Part shown: in pieces, positions 1 through 8,841 of the stretch
Numbering within the stretch: position 1 is the stretch's first letter
Layout of the letters: each line of letters starts with the position of its first letter
From: JAPKZH01 sp963715635
Lineage (GTDB): Bacteria > Acidobacteriota > Aminicenantia > Aminicenantales > UBA4085
Length of the DNA: 64,000 nt
Direction: 5' to 3'
NCBI GenBank assembly: GCA_963715635.1
Contig: OY970261.1
Span: 4,219,308 to 4,283,307 of the forward strand
Notes under the pieces: model-generated
What the model was told of the DNA's origin: nothing
The model's database searches: none
The model's input: the letters and a program-made list of their open reading frames with translations, nothing else
Program-made: the position numbers and the translations under genes

Positions 1-2
1 TT

Positions 3-875
3 CTTTTAGCCGCCATCGGCCTGGCAAGCCAAGCTCTGTACCCGGCCAACAGCACGGCCATGACCCTGATCTGTCCGCCGGAATTGCGTCCGCGCGGTTT
101 TTCGCTCCAACGCCTGGCCAATAACCTGGGCGTTACCATCGGCCCGGTTCTAGGGGGCTATCTAGCCCTTCACAACTATCATTACTTGTTCTGGGTGGAC
201 GGTCTGACGAGCATCGCGGCCGCGGTCCTGATCGTGCTATTTTTCCGCAGAACGCCTATCTATACTCCCGCCCAAGAGAAGTCACAGCAGCAGCAAGTTT
301 CACCGTGGAAGGATCCTCTCTTCCTCGTTATCCTGGTTTTAACCATCTCCCTGGGCGTAATCTTTGTCCAGTTGTTAAGCACTTATCCGCTCTATCTGCG
401 CCGGACCTATGGTTTGGCCGAGAACCGCATCGGCAGTGTGCTGGCGGTCAATACGCTGATGATTGTTTTTCTGGAGATGCCGCTCGTCCATTGGCTTTCG
501 TGTTTTGCTCCCGGCCGCGTTGTTGCCTGGGGGGCTCTCTTTTTCGGGGCGAGCTTTCCGCTGCTGCCTCTGGGCCGGAGCTTCGGCTTTGCCGCGTTAT
601 GCATGGCCGTCCTGACGGTGGGGGAGATGCTCACATTGCCTATGCTTGCCACTCTAATATCCAATCGAGCCCCCGCTTCGAGTGTAGGCCGCTTCCAGGG
701 GATGTTCAGCCTGGCTTTTACGGTGGCCTATGTCATCGGTCCTCTTTTAGGCATGTGGGTCTACGGAAGCTGGTCCGCCGAAGCGCTTTGGATAGCGGTC
801 GGCCTGATGGCCGTTTTGCTCTGGCTCGGTTTCAATGCCGTCCAGGCGGCCATGAGCAAGGGAAAAGCGACTTGA
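3..875 (+). CDS. MFS transporter, C-terminal part (gene enters from left edge)
   Basis: The reading frame is open from the first bases of the window, so the start lies outside it. The visible 290 residues are very hydrophobic, with about eight membrane segments, and have the texture of the major facilitator superfamily: Gly-rich helices, a basic loop after FFRRTP and a second six-helix half. Such proteins exchange small solutes across the inner membrane by proton antiport or uniport. The substrate cannot be told. The stop overlaps the probable promoter of the following amidase gene, so the two are likely separate transcription units. Confidence 0.8.
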   Translation, partial: LLAAIGLASQALYPANSTAMTLICPPELRPRGFSLQRLANNLGVTIGPVLGGYLALHNYHYLFWVDGLTSIAAAVLIVLFFRRTPIYTPAQEKSQQQQVSPWKDPLFLVILVLTISLGVIFVQLLSTYPLYLRRTYGLAENRIGSVLAVNTLMIVFLEMPLVHWLSCFAPGRVVAWGALFFGASFPLLPLGRSFGFAALCMAVLTVGEMLTLPMLATLISNRAPASSVGRFQGMFSLAFTVAYVIGPLLGMWVYGSWSAEALWIAVGLMAVLLWLGFNAVQAAMSKGKAT

Positions 876-900
876 TTTCCATTTTTCCCTGAAATATAAA
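872..900 (+). promoter_or_regulatory. sigma70-type promoter for the amidase gene
   Basis: TTGATT at 872-877 and TATAAA at 895-900 are separated by 17 bases, about 47 bases before the amidase start. The -35 box lies across the stop codon of the preceding MFS gene. No experimental support; spacing and box quality are good. Confidence 0.5.
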
Positions 901-946
901 TAGCTCTTCGCTCATTGAACACCGTTTTATCAAGGAGAGAGGGTAC

Positions 947-2716
947 ATGAACCACCGGGAATCCGACTCTTTGGGAAACAAGGGATTGGCTTTGGACAGG
1001 CGGCGGTTTCTCGCCTATTTTTCCTCGATAGGGCTGGGATCCACTCTGATGCCGGGCGCCCTTTTAGCCCAGGCCCAGACTCAAGGCCAGGATGCTTCGC
1101 AGATCACCGCGGAGATGGTCAAGGGCGCGACCAGGATCGCCGGGTTGACGTTCTCCGATGAGGCCGTCAAAAGAATTGTCGAAGGCCTTAACCGGAAGAA
1201 CGGCCTCATCAGGAATTATGAAAGCCTCCGCGCAATGAAGCTCGGCAACAGCGTTCCGCCGGCCTTCGTGTTCAATCCGGTCCTCCCGGGAGTGAAGCTT
1301 CCGACCGAGCAGAAGCCTTTCAAAATGACAAAGGTCAAGGTCGCCGTGCCTAAAACCGATGACGACTTGGCTTTCCTTCCGTTAACACATCTGGCCAGGC
1401 TTATCGAGAAGCGCGAAGTCAAATCGATCGACCTCACGAAGCTCTATCTGGAACGCCTGAAAAAGTATGACCCGGTCTTGCATTGCCTTGTCACGCTGAC
1501 CGAGGAACTGGCGCTCAAGCAGGCCGCGAAGGCCGACGAGGAAATCAAAGCGGGAGATTACAGGGGGCCTCTTCACGGCATTCCCTGGGGGGCAAAAGAC
1601 CTTCTTTATGTTAAGGGATATAAAACCACATTCGGCGCTTCTCCCTACAAAGACCAGGTTGTCGATGTCGATGCCTCTGTTTACACGAGATTGACCGAAG
1701 CGGGCGCAGTCCTGTTGGGCAAACTGACCTTAGGAGCCCTTGCCCAGGGAGACCGCTGGTTTGGAGGGCAGACGAAGAGCCCATGGGACCCCACGAATCA
1801 GACCCAGGGATCGAGCGGCTCTTCAGCGGGCCCATCCTCGGCCACGGCCGCCGGGCTGGTCGGATTCTCCATCGGCACCGAAACCCGCGGTTCGATCATG
1901 TCGCCGGCAGCGCGGTGCGGTGTGACAGGGCTTCGTCCGAGCTACGGCCGCGTCAGCCGTTATGGCGCCATGGCCCTGAGCTGGACCATGGATAAGATCG
2001 GGCCGATCTGCCGCACGGCCGAAGACTGCGCCGTGGTTTTCAGGACGATTTGTGGGCCTGACGGAAAAGACAACACGCTGATCGATGTTCCCTTCAACTG
2101 GAACGCCGGGGCGGATTTAAAGAAGCTGCGCATCGGCTACGTCAAGGCGGCTTTTGAAGGCGAGATCCCCGACAATCCGGAAAATCCGCAGAGGGTGCAG
2201 CGCCAGCGCGAAATGAGAAAATTCGATGAGGAGGCCTTGCGTGTCATTCGCTCGCTGGGCGTGAACCTCAAGCCGATCGAGCTTCCGAAAATGACGACCG
2301 ACGCCATCGACTTCGTCCTGACGACGGAGGCTGCGGCGGCCTTCGATGATTTAATCCGGAGCGACAATCTCGACATGATGTCGGCGGATCCGGAGCGAAG
2401 CAGCTGGGTGGGCAGTTTCCGCCTGCATCGTTTTGTGCCGGCTGTGGAATACATACAGGCCAACCGTGCGCGCTACCGGCTGATGGAAGAATTCGCGGCG
2501 TTGTTCGCCGGCCTCGATCTGTTCATCGGAAGCGCTCTGAGCGCGACCAACCTGACCGGCCATCCGGAGATCAGCATCCCGCATGGCTTTGATTCCAAGG
2601 GGCAGCCGACCAGCCTGCGTTTCACCGGGAAACTGTTCGGCGAATCGGAGATCCTCCTGCTGGCCCACGCCTTTCAACAGAAGACAGGCCATCACCTCAA
2701 ACGTCCGAAGTTTTAA
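947..2716 (+). CDS. Tat-exported amidase (amidase signature family)
   Basis: A 589-residue amide hydrolase of the Ser-cisSer-Lys amidase signature family (the GatA and fatty-acid-amide-hydrolase fold). The N-terminus has a twin-arginine signal (DRRRFLAYFS near residues 17-26) followed by a hydrophobic stretch, so the folded enzyme is probably exported. Catalytic residues can be placed: Lys217 in GIPWGAKDLL, cis-Ser292 in GSSAGP and nucleophile Ser316 in TETRGSI, with the 24-residue Ser-Ser spacing usual for the family. A purine-rich Shine-Dalgarno (ggagagaggg) precedes the ATG. The dimethylargininase gene starts one base after the stop, so the pair is surely co-transcribed. Substrate unknown; export argues against a tRNA amidotransferase role. 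Confidence 0.9.
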   Translation: MNHRESDSLGNKGLALDRRRFLAYFSSIGLGSTLMPGALLAQAQTQGQDASQITAEMVKGATRIAGLTFSDEAVKRIVEGLNRKNGLIRNYESLRAMKLGNSVPPAFVFNPVLPGVKLPTEQKPFKMTKVKVAVPKTDDDLAFLPLTHLARLIEKREVKSIDLTKLYLERLKKYDPVLHCLVTLTEELALKQAAKADEEIKAGDYRGPLHGIPWGAKDLLYVKGYKTTFGASPYKDQVVDVDASVYTRLTEAGAVLLGKLTLGALAQGDRWFGGQTKSPWDPTNQTQGSSGSSAGPSSATAAGLVGFSIGTETRGSIMSPAARCGVTGLRPSYGRVSRYGAMALSWTMDKIGPICRTAEDCAVVFRTICGPDGKDNTLIDVPFNWNAGADLKKLRIGYVKAAFEGEIPDNPENPQRVQRQREMRKFDEEALRVIRSLGVNLKPIELPKMTTDAIDFVLTTEAAAAFDDLIRSDNLDMMSADPERSSWVGSFRLHRFVPAVEYIQANRARYRLMEEFAALFAGLDLFIGSALSATNLTGHPEISIPHGFDSKGQPTSLRFTGKLFGESEILLLAHAFQQKTGHHLKRPKF

Positions 2717-2717
2717 A

Positions 2718-3479
2718 ATGTTTATGCACGCCATCGTCCGGAAACCATGCCAGAACCTGGTGCGGGGAATTACAGCCGCGAATCTAGGGATGCCCGACTA
2801 TGAAAGAGCGATCCTCCAGCATGCTGAGTATGTGGATGGCCTGCGGTCGTGCGGCCTAGACGTCATTGTCCTGGAAGCGGACGAGCGGTATCCAGATTCC
2901 ACATTTGTGGAGGATACGGCGGTCGTAACCGAAAAGATGGCGGTCATCACCAGCCCGGGCGCTCCGAGCAGAAAAGGTGAAGAGGCGAGCGTGGCCGAAG
3001 CGCTGAAATCATTTTTCCCCAGCCTCGAATATATCCAGCCGCCCGGAACGCTCGAGGGCGGGGACGTGATGAAGGTCGGGGATCATTTTTTTATTGGGCT
3101 CTCGCAACGGACGAATCGGGAAGGAGCGAATCAGTTTGCCCGGATCGCGGAAAAATTCGGATATGCATCTTCTTTGGTGCCGTTGAAACGAGTGCTTCAC
3201 CTGAAGACCGGCGTCGCTTATCTTGAAAATAAAAAGCTCTTGGCCGCCGGTGAATTTATGGCCCACCCCGCCTTTGAAGATTTTCATCGTGTTCCTGTCG
3301 GCGAGGATGAATTGTATGCGGCCAATTCTGTTTGGGTGAACGGCTGGGTGCTCGTTCCCGCAGGATTTGAAAAGACAAAACGAGCCATCGAGAATTTGGG
3401 CTATGCCGTCAAAGACATTGACGTTTCGGAGTTTCGCAAGCTCGACGGCGGGCTGAGCTGCCTGTCGCTGCGGTTTTAG
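2718..3479 (+). CDS. dimethylarginine dimethylaminohydrolase (dimethylargininase)
   Basis: A 253-residue enzyme of the amidinotransferase/DDAH fold, predicted to hydrolyse N-omega-methylated arginines to citrulline and methylamines in the cytoplasm. Family residues are visible: the DSTFVEDT segment (residues 60-67), LEGGDV with Glu113, His161 in VLHLKTG and the late nucleophile Cys248 in LDGGLSCLS. These fall almost exactly where the Pseudomonas enzyme has Glu114, His162 and Cys249, and the length matches. The frame is open further upstream into the amidase gene, but homology starts at the ATG used here. It forms a two-gene operon with the exported amidase, suggesting joint use of amide- or guanidine-containing nutrients. 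A related arginine deiminase or amidinohydrolase specificity is possible. Confidence 0.88.
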   Translation: MFMHAIVRKPCQNLVRGITAANLGMPDYERAILQHAEYVDGLRSCGLDVIVLEADERYPDSTFVEDTAVVTEKMAVITSPGAPSRKGEEASVAEALKSFFPSLEYIQPPGTLEGGDVMKVGDHFFIGLSQRTNREGANQFARIAEKFGYASSLVPLKRVLHLKTGVAYLENKKLLAAGEFMAHPAFEDFHRVPVGEDELYAANSVWVNGWVLVPAGFEKTKRAIENLGYAVKDIDVSEFRKLDGGLSCLSLRF

Positions 3480-3723
3480 GGGAGTCCGTAACGCTCTTGC
3501 TTCCGCGAAGGTTTTTCACGCCGTTCCCCCGCCGTCTTCTCGGCGCTGCGGAACTCGCACCATACCCCCGATCATCTCCCCTGATCTGTGCCGCATATTC
3601 CGGATCACGGCAAGCCGCGGCGAGGCTCGCACAGTCCTCGCGCTCCAAAAACGGAGTCTCCTCGAAGACGGCGAGGGAAGGCTAAACCTTCGCTGATGGT
3701 CGCGGCGATCGTCACGGACTCCC
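3480..3723. repeat. large imperfect palindromic element, about 244 bp
   Basis: The stretch between the dimethylargininase stop and the next promoter is an imperfect inverted repeat over its whole length. The outer arms gggagtccgt (3480-3489) and acggactccc (3714-3723) match perfectly over 10 bases. A second pair, gcgaaggttt (3505-3514) and aaaccttcgc (3684-3693), matches perfectly over 10. Further in, the ccgccgtcttctcg segment near 3528-3545 pairs with the cgaagacggcgaggg segment near 3663-3677. Short reading frames inside it look like by-products. It resembles a non-autonomous palindromic repeat or MITE-like element rather than a gene. No second copy was spotted in this window. Confidence 0.6.
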
Positions 3724-3765
3724 GAATTATCCCAAGCGAGACGGGCTAGATCCGAAAGGAAAAAC

Positions 3766-3795
3766 TGAACTTTAGGCCCATGTTTTGCGTATAAT
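3766..3795 (+). promoter_or_regulatory. probable promoter for the small secreted protein gene
   Basis: A perfect TATAAT box lies at 3790-3795, with a weak -35 region (tgaact, 3766-3771) 18 bases upstream. Transcription would start about 27 bases before the GTG start at 3830. It sits just outside the palindromic element. Confidence 0.4.
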
Positions 3796-3829
3796 TAAGA
3801 GAGCTATTTTAATAAATGAGGAGGTAATC

Positions 3830-4231
3830 GTGCCAAAATGTTCAAAAAGCTCATTATTTGTGATCGGCCTCACCCTGATTTTTATATCAGCGGCCGTTTA
3901 TGCGGGATCGAAGACCCAGGATAAGCCGGTTGATACCAAGAAAATTTTGGAGGAGATCGCCGGGGATTATGATTTTGATTTCCAGGGCCAGGCCATGTTG
4001 ATCAATTTCTTCGAGAAGGACGGAAAGCTTTTCGGCGCTCCGGTGGGGGAAACACCCGAGGAGATCCTGCCGGTCAAGGGAAGCCTCCTCAAGTTTGAGG
4101 TCACCCCCGGCGGCGGAGGTCAACTCTTCGAATTGGAATTTGTCCGGAATGAGAAGGCCGTGATTGACAAGTGCATCCTGAAAACAATGGGCAGTGAAAT
4201 GATAGGGATCAAAAGAGTGGAGAAGAAATAA
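3830..4231 (+). CDS. small secreted protein, lipocalin-like beta domain, unknown function
   Basis: I do not recognise a named family. The GTG at 3830 is chosen because gaggagg lies five bases upstream; in-frame codons further 5' have no such site. The protein of 133 residues starts with a basic tip and hydrophobic core (LFVIGLTLIFISAAVYAG) that looks like a Sec signal peptide. The mature part is a short beta-rich domain with a GDYDF opening, a ligand-barrel-like pattern often seen in small lipocalin-like or DUF3471-type domains. It is followed in the same direction by another small secreted beta protein, with an 85-base gap. Confidence 0.6.
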   Translation: MPKCSKSSLFVIGLTLIFISAAVYAGSKTQDKPVDTKKILEEIAGDYDFDFQGQAMLINFFEKDGKLFGAPVGETPEEILPVKGSLLKFEVTPGGGGQLFELEFVRNEKAVIDKCILKTMGSEMIGIKRVEKK

Positions 4232-4316
4232 CGTTGATCGAGCCTGTCTTCTTCCGATAAATTTGCCGGGCAACCATTTGTCACGATTTTCGTATTATTT
4301 ATGAAGGACAGGTGAT

Positions 4317-4775
4317 ATGAAAAAAATGAAAGAGGTAAAGGCTGTTTTGTGGATTGTGGCGCTGATCCTGCTTACGACGTTTTCTTTCTCTTCGACTCAA
4401 AAGGCGGACCTCAGCGGAACCTGGGTTGGAAAAACCGAGGTCCCGGATTCCGGGACCGATGAAGTGACCCTGGTCTTACAGAAATCGGACGACGGTTATA
4501 CCGGGATCGTCAACGATTCCTTAGCCGTCATCGGCAAAGACACTGCGATCAGAGACATCAAGCTTGAGGGCGACCGGCTTTCTTTCGCTTTCAATCTCCC
4601 GGATGGAAACTGGGTCATGATGAAAGTGACGGTGACGGGCGATACGATGGAGGGCCAGTGGGAGCACCAGGAAGGGGGCATTGGCGCTATTGAATTAGTC
4701 AGAAAGAAACAACGAGCGGTTCCAAGAGTGTCCAGCCGGGTTTCCCGGCAGAAAATATTCTCTATGTATTTCTGA
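4317..4775 (+). CDS. small secreted beta-barrel-like protein, unknown function
   Basis: A 152-residue protein with a signal peptide (VLWIVALILLTTFSFSS) and a mature domain that begins LSGTWVGKTEVP and alternates strand-like segments (VTLVLQKSDDGYTGIV, MMKVTVTGDTMEGQW). This pattern fits small periplasmic lipocalin-like domains that report or bind hydrophobic ligands. Function cannot be named. The last 14 bases overlap the 3' end of the convergent aminotransferase gene, so the two messages are antisense at their ends. It lies downstream of another secreted beta protein and may share its promoter. Confidence 0.6.
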   Translation: MKKMKEVKAVLWIVALILLTTFSFSSTQKADLSGTWVGKTEVPDSGTDEVTLVLQKSDDGYTGIVNDSLAVIGKDTAIRDIKLEGDRLSFAFNLPDGNWVMMKVTVTGDTMEGQWEHQEGGIGAIELVRKKQRAVPRVSSRVSRQKIFSMYF

Positions 4776-5904
4776 GCGCGTCCAAAAGACGGTCGATATC
4801 GTCCTCATTATTAAAAAAATTCAAAGCGACGCGGATAAACCCGGCCCGAAGTGAGACGTAAATATCTTTTTCGGCAAGCCTGTCAACGCACTGGCCGTTT
4901 TCCCCTCTCAGCGTAAAGGCCACAATCGCGGACCGTTCGTCGGGCCGGGCGATTGGGGAGATCACCCTTATGCCTAAGCGGTGCAATCCTTTAATAAGAT
5001 AATCCGTTAATTCCGCGATCCGCGCCCTGATGTTTTCGAAGCCGATGGCTTTCATGTAGTTCAAAGCCGTCTGAAAGGCTAAAAGAGCCTGAAGGTTGGA
5101 TGTGCCAAGGCTGTACTGCTGGGCCGATTCATGGAGCCGGATCGGAGCGTTCTTTAACACGGGGATAGAGTCCCCGCATTCTGAAGCCACGGACAGCCAG
5201 CCGGCCACGGGAGAGGGAAATTTCCTGCGGAACGAACCAGACGTGAAAAACATGGCTCCAATATGCCCGGTCAGCCCCCATTTGTGGAAGGAGGCCGACA
5301 GCGCGTCGATGTGCATCGACTCGACATTCAGGGGATAAAAAGGAAAACCTTGAGTGGCGTTGACGATGAAATAAATCTTCCTCTCGAACAGCGCTCTGCC
5401 CAAAGTTTCCAGGTCCAGTCGGAATCCCGTGGCATATTGAACATAAGAGGCGACAACAGCCAACGTTTTGTCGTTGGTCATTGCCAGAATCTCTTCTGCT
5501 GAGTAGCGGGCATCGACAGGCCGGACATAGCGCATCTCGATGCCCTGGTGCTCAAACCCGATGGTCGATGCAGGGAATTCATCCTCGAGAGACACGATGT
5601 GGAACGGTTTCCGGACATGCTTTTTAATGGAAAGGGCCAGGAAGGACATGGCCGTGGATGTGTTTTGAACGAACGTTATATTGTCCGCCTTCGTATGAAT
5701 CAATTCCGCCAGGTCGGCATACAGCCGGCCGCATTTTTTGAGGTCATCGAAATAGTGGATATCGCCGTCGAGCATGAACCGGCGGTATTCCTCGGTGATG
5801 GCCTCGAAAACCGGCGTAGGAGGGGGCGACATGGCGGCGCTCAAGAAATAAGCAAATTTGCGGGTGACAGGAAAATCGTCCCGGATTTTTTGCCAGTCTA
5901 TCAT
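4762..5904 (-). CDS. class-V aminotransferase-like PLP enzyme with altered cofactor residue
   Basis: A 380-residue cytoplasmic protein of the fold-type I, class-V aminotransferase family (relatives of cysteine desulfurases, kynureninases and isopenicillin-N epimerases). It shows the FVQNTSTAMS phosphate-binding region near residue 80 and the SASFHKWGLTG segment, with Lys208 as the expected Schiff-base lysine. The segment that normally reads V-D-A-x-Q, whose Asp contacts the PLP pyridine nitrogen, reads V-N-A-T-Q here (Asn182, codon AAC). That suggests altered or reduced chemistry. It lacks the usual desulfurase active-site cysteine loop. The gene is monocistronic and converges with the small secreted protein gene. 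Confidence 0.75.
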   Translation of the reverse strand: MIDWQKIRDDFPVTRKFAYFLSAAMSPPPTPVFEAITEEYRRFMLDGDIHYFDDLKKCGRLYADLAELIHTKADNITFVQNTSTAMSFLALSIKKHVRKPFHIVSLEDEFPASTIGFEHQGIEMRYVRPVDARYSAEEILAMTNDKTLAVVASYVQYATGFRLDLETLGRALFERKIYFIVNATQGFPFYPLNVESMHIDALSASFHKWGLTGHIGAMFFTSGSFRRKFPSPVAGWLSVASECGDSIPVLKNAPIRLHESAQQYSLGTSNLQALLAFQTALNYMKAIGFENIRARIAELTDYLIKGLHRLGIRVISPIARPDERSAIVAFTLRGENGQCVDRLAEKDIYVSLRAGFIRVALNFFNNEDDIDRLLDALRNT

Positions 5905-6027
5905 CGTTCGGATTCGACTCTCCTTTCCTGGAAGTGGACGGCTTCATTTTAATCGGAAAGCGAGACGAATGGAATTGTTTTTCGTCCTCAGGAATTCAGC
6001 TGAAACATTTTTCCTAGCCCGGAAAGT

Positions 6028-7998
6028 CTATTGTTTGATCAAAATGGAGTATTTGCCCCGAAGCGGGGTCTGTTTGGCCGTCAACAGGATCCGATAAAGC
6101 CGTTCCCCCCATGAGGCCCGCAATTGGCCGTCTTCGAGAGGGATGGTTTCGAGAGCCGCGCTCCATTGGCTCTTATCGTAAAGGATAAAGACGGGTTTCG
6201 CGTCCAGGATGCCTTCCGGGCTTTCTAGCTGGATTCTCCCCTCAGCCGCCAATTCTGGTTTGCGCCAACTCATCAAGGTCATTTGGACTGGCTGCCTGGC
6301 GCTTTTTAAGATATATTTGTCATCCAGGATGACTTGCTTTCCCCGGTCGAGAGTCACAGTTCGTTTCCAGGATTGAATCTGCGCTTCCTCGGGATAGGCC
6401 TTGGCGATATCAAGACTGAAGGAAACCGCCTTGGACCCGGATTTATACTTAACGTCTGTCGCCCGAAACTCTCGGCCGTCTTTCTGCATAAAACCGTTGA
6501 TCGTGGGCAGGTTGTGGTAAGCGGACTGCATCGTCCAAATCTCGTACCGCCGATCGCTGAAGGTCTTGGCCGTGTAGGATTCAACGCCGATGTCGATGAG
6601 GACCGGATAGCCGTCGGCATAGACGATGAAATTACCTACATCGTTGTGGTTGTGGCTCTCGGCATTGTGGCCGCCTTTGGCGGCGAGATAGAGCCCTTTT
6701 GTGGAACCTTCCAAGGAGCGCGCCCCCATTACCTGGAGTTCCGGGAGCCAGAAATCCTTGGCAAGCGGCTCCTTCGGCGTCGCCTTCGTGAGTTCGTCGA
6801 GGACGAAAAGCGTAGGCAGGACGCGGCCCAGCCAGCCGAAACTTCCCCGAATGGAATCCTCCCCGAGGTTCTGCTGCTTGGCCAGAAACACTCCAAAACC
6901 CATCATGTTTTGATCCCGGACGCTTTTTCCGAAGCGATAAATAACCGAGGCGTTGGCATTCAGCTTTGCGGCGGCATCGGCGAAATTGATGTAATAGCGG
7001 CCGGAGATATGAACCCGGCCGATATACCGCCCGATTTCCCGCACCAGGGGATTCTCGAAGATGTTGATCCGGCCGTTCGAAGCGCCGTGGAGAAGCTCGA
7101 GCGAGTCATAAAGCGAGGCGCCTGCCCGGTCCCAATAGCCGGGGCCCTCATCGCAGCCGCCGTCTTTCGGATACGAGTTCAAGAATTGGTCCAGACATTT
7201 GAGGATTTTAGAGATGGATTGAGTCCTGTGCTCAGGCTCCTTTTCCAGGAGAAGGGCCGCGGTCAGCCAGTTGGAGCAGATCCAGGGATTCCAGTTATTG
7301 ATTTTCTGGCCGTTCAGGCCCATCCACCAGAAATCGTCACGCGCCAGGTTTACGGAGAGAATGCGACGCTGGACTTCGTAAAAGATGCGCTCCCGGACCA
7401 GGGGCGAAACGCTATCTAGCTGTTCGCCCAATAAATAATCGGTCCAGGCCAGGAGCATGCCGGTTTCTGCGGCAAACAGGTCCACAGTCGGCTCGGCCGC
7501 ATCAGGAAGGCCGGAGCCTTTTTTCTGGGCGCTGACGTGGGCGGGAACGCCCCAGTAAGTTTCTTCGCAGATCGTCCAGATGCCGTTGAGGATATCATCC
7601 ACGAAGCGGCCTTGCCCTTCGATGCATTCGGCGATGACGAGCTCGGCCAGCTTTGCCCTCCGACCGAAGGAAATGGCCTCGTACCGGCTTCGGTTTCCGT
7701 TCCTGACAAAATCCAGAAAGATGGAAGCTTTCGGCGTTTCCCACTCACAATTCAGGTTCTTTTCTGCCTGCCGGACGCATGCGACGCGGACTTTTTCCGG
7801 AAGCTTCTGCCATTCTTCACGTTCGGACGCTTTTGGGAACGGATGCCAATCTTGAAGGGAGAGGATGATTTCCTTCAACTTTTCCGGCGTGTAGGCGGCG
7901 CTCAGCAAATCCAATTTTTCCTGGGCAGTCGCCAAAGATGAGAAAACCAAGAGGACCCAAAACCAAAGTCCCAGTGCCGGCATGTTCCGCGTTCTCAT
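6028..7998 (-). CDS. secreted heparinase II/III family protein (predicted polysaccharide lyase)
   Basis: A 656-residue protein with a signal peptide (LGLWFWVLLVFSSLATAQ), an alpha-helical toroid-like N-terminal half rich in Trp (WWMGLNGQKINNWNPW) and a C-terminal beta-sandwich. The sandwich opens with AKGGHNAESHNHNDVGNF, the hallmark histidine-rich segment of heparinase II/III-type lyases. Such enzymes cleave uronate-containing polysaccharides by beta-elimination in the periplasm. The ATG at 7998 lies eight bases after aggagg; an earlier in-frame TTG overlaps that site and is rejected. The WbqC gene ends 13 bases upstream, so the two form an operon. Nearby alpha-galactosidase and fucosidase genes fit glycan degradation. 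Confidence 0.82.
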   Translation of the reverse strand: MRTRNMPALGLWFWVLLVFSSLATAQEKLDLLSAAYTPEKLKEIILSLQDWHPFPKASEREEWQKLPEKVRVACVRQAEKNLNCEWETPKASIFLDFVRNGNRSRYEAISFGRRAKLAELVIAECIEGQGRFVDDILNGIWTICEETYWGVPAHVSAQKKGSGLPDAAEPTVDLFAAETGMLLAWTDYLLGEQLDSVSPLVRERIFYEVQRRILSVNLARDDFWWMGLNGQKINNWNPWICSNWLTAALLLEKEPEHRTQSISKILKCLDQFLNSYPKDGGCDEGPGYWDRAGASLYDSLELLHGASNGRINIFENPLVREIGRYIGRVHISGRYYINFADAAAKLNANASVIYRFGKSVRDQNMMGFGVFLAKQQNLGEDSIRGSFGWLGRVLPTLFVLDELTKATPKEPLAKDFWLPELQVMGARSLEGSTKGLYLAAKGGHNAESHNHNDVGNFIVYADGYPVLIDIGVESYTAKTFSDRRYEIWTMQSAYHNLPTINGFMQKDGREFRATDVKYKSGSKAVSFSLDIAKAYPEEAQIQSWKRTVTLDRGKQVILDDKYILKSARQPVQMTLMSWRKPELAAEGRIQLESPEGILDAKPVFILYDKSQWSAALETIPLEDGQLRASWGERLYRILLTAKQTPLRGKYSILIKQ

Positions 7999-8011
7999 CT
8001 TCAAGACCTCC

Positions 8012-8719
8012 TCAAAGGATTTCGTACAGATGCGCTCCTTTTTCTATGACCGCCCGGCCCCTTTTGCCGCAGCAAAACAGAAGATCCAGCGCGGAGAGGT
8101 TTTTGATGAAGTCTCCCCAGAATTGAGGATACTGCGGCGGGTCATAGCGCAATAGCCGGACACGAATTTTTTCTTTTTTGAATGCGCCGTAATCAACGGC
8201 CTTGTCGGAAAAATAGGGGAGGACGACCTCTTCCGCCCCGAGCTCTTTGGCGATGGAGACAAGAAGCGTTGTCCCTTTCCCCGTGATTCCGATATCCGAT
8301 TGAAAGACCGTCTTTTGGCTGATATCCAGCTCATTTTTGAGGACCTCGATGAGAATAAGATCCATTCTTAAGAAGCTTTCATCCGGAGAATCTAAGGCCG
8401 CTCTGATTTTTTCAAAGACAGGATCGAAGCCCAGAGACTTCCCGTAGTAATGTCGGAGAGTCAGAAGAAACTTCTTCCTCCATCTCTCCTTCTCATGAAT
8501 TTTCAGGTCCCGGATTTTTTGCGCTCCCCTCCCTTTCCTTTTCAGCGGGACGGTCAGCCAGACCTCGCCGTCCGGGCCTTTGATACGGTTGCGGTTCACA
8601 TACGTGAATCCTCTGGCAAGAACGGTTTCGTCGAGGAGGACCATCCTGTCGGAATGGAGCAGCCGGGCAAAGAACCCGCCCCAGGGAATGAAGGCCGGCT
8701 GGTTAAAGGTCACGTTCAC
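8012..8719 (-). CDS. WbqC family protein
   Basis: A 235-residue protein with the features of the WbqC-like family: an N-terminal QPAFIPWGGFFARL segment, a central VNRNRIKGPDGEVWLTVPLKRKG stretch and a C-terminal NLSALDLLFCCG motif. Family members sit in O-antigen and polysaccharide loci, where they are thought to act in building or transferring modified amino sugars. The exact reaction is not established. Translation appears to begin at GTG 8719. It is the first gene of a two-gene operon with the heparinase-like protein; the combination of a biosynthesis-type protein with a lyase is unexpected. Confidence 0.75.
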   Translation of the reverse strand: MNVTFNQPAFIPWGGFFARLLHSDRMVLLDETVLARGFTYVNRNRIKGPDGEVWLTVPLKRKGRGAQKIRDLKIHEKERWRKKFLLTLRHYYGKSLGFDPVFEKIRAALDSPDESFLRMDLILIEVLKNELDISQKTVFQSDIGITGKGTTLLVSIAKELGAEEVVLPYFSDKAVDYGAFKKEKIRVRLLRYDPPQYPQFWGDFIKNLSALDLLFCCGKRGRAVIEKGAHLYEIL

Positions 8720-8841
8720 TGGCGGTTTTTCCCTCGGCGTTACGGGATGATAGAAGCTTATTCCAGATGAAGATTGAGGTCAATCCGTCTTGGAGCTGGG
8801 CCGAGACGAGCAGGGAGAGTCTCTGAGAGAGAGAAAAGAGA

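Noticed and set aside
3497..3685. Short plus-strand frame in the palindromic element, with basic and Pro-rich translation
   Set aside because: Low-complexity translation, no start site, and lies within an inverted repeat that is open on both strands by composition.
7999..8004. TTG start two codons upstream of the heparinase-like gene's ATG
   Set aside because: It would leave the aggagg site too close; ATG 7998 has ideal spacing.
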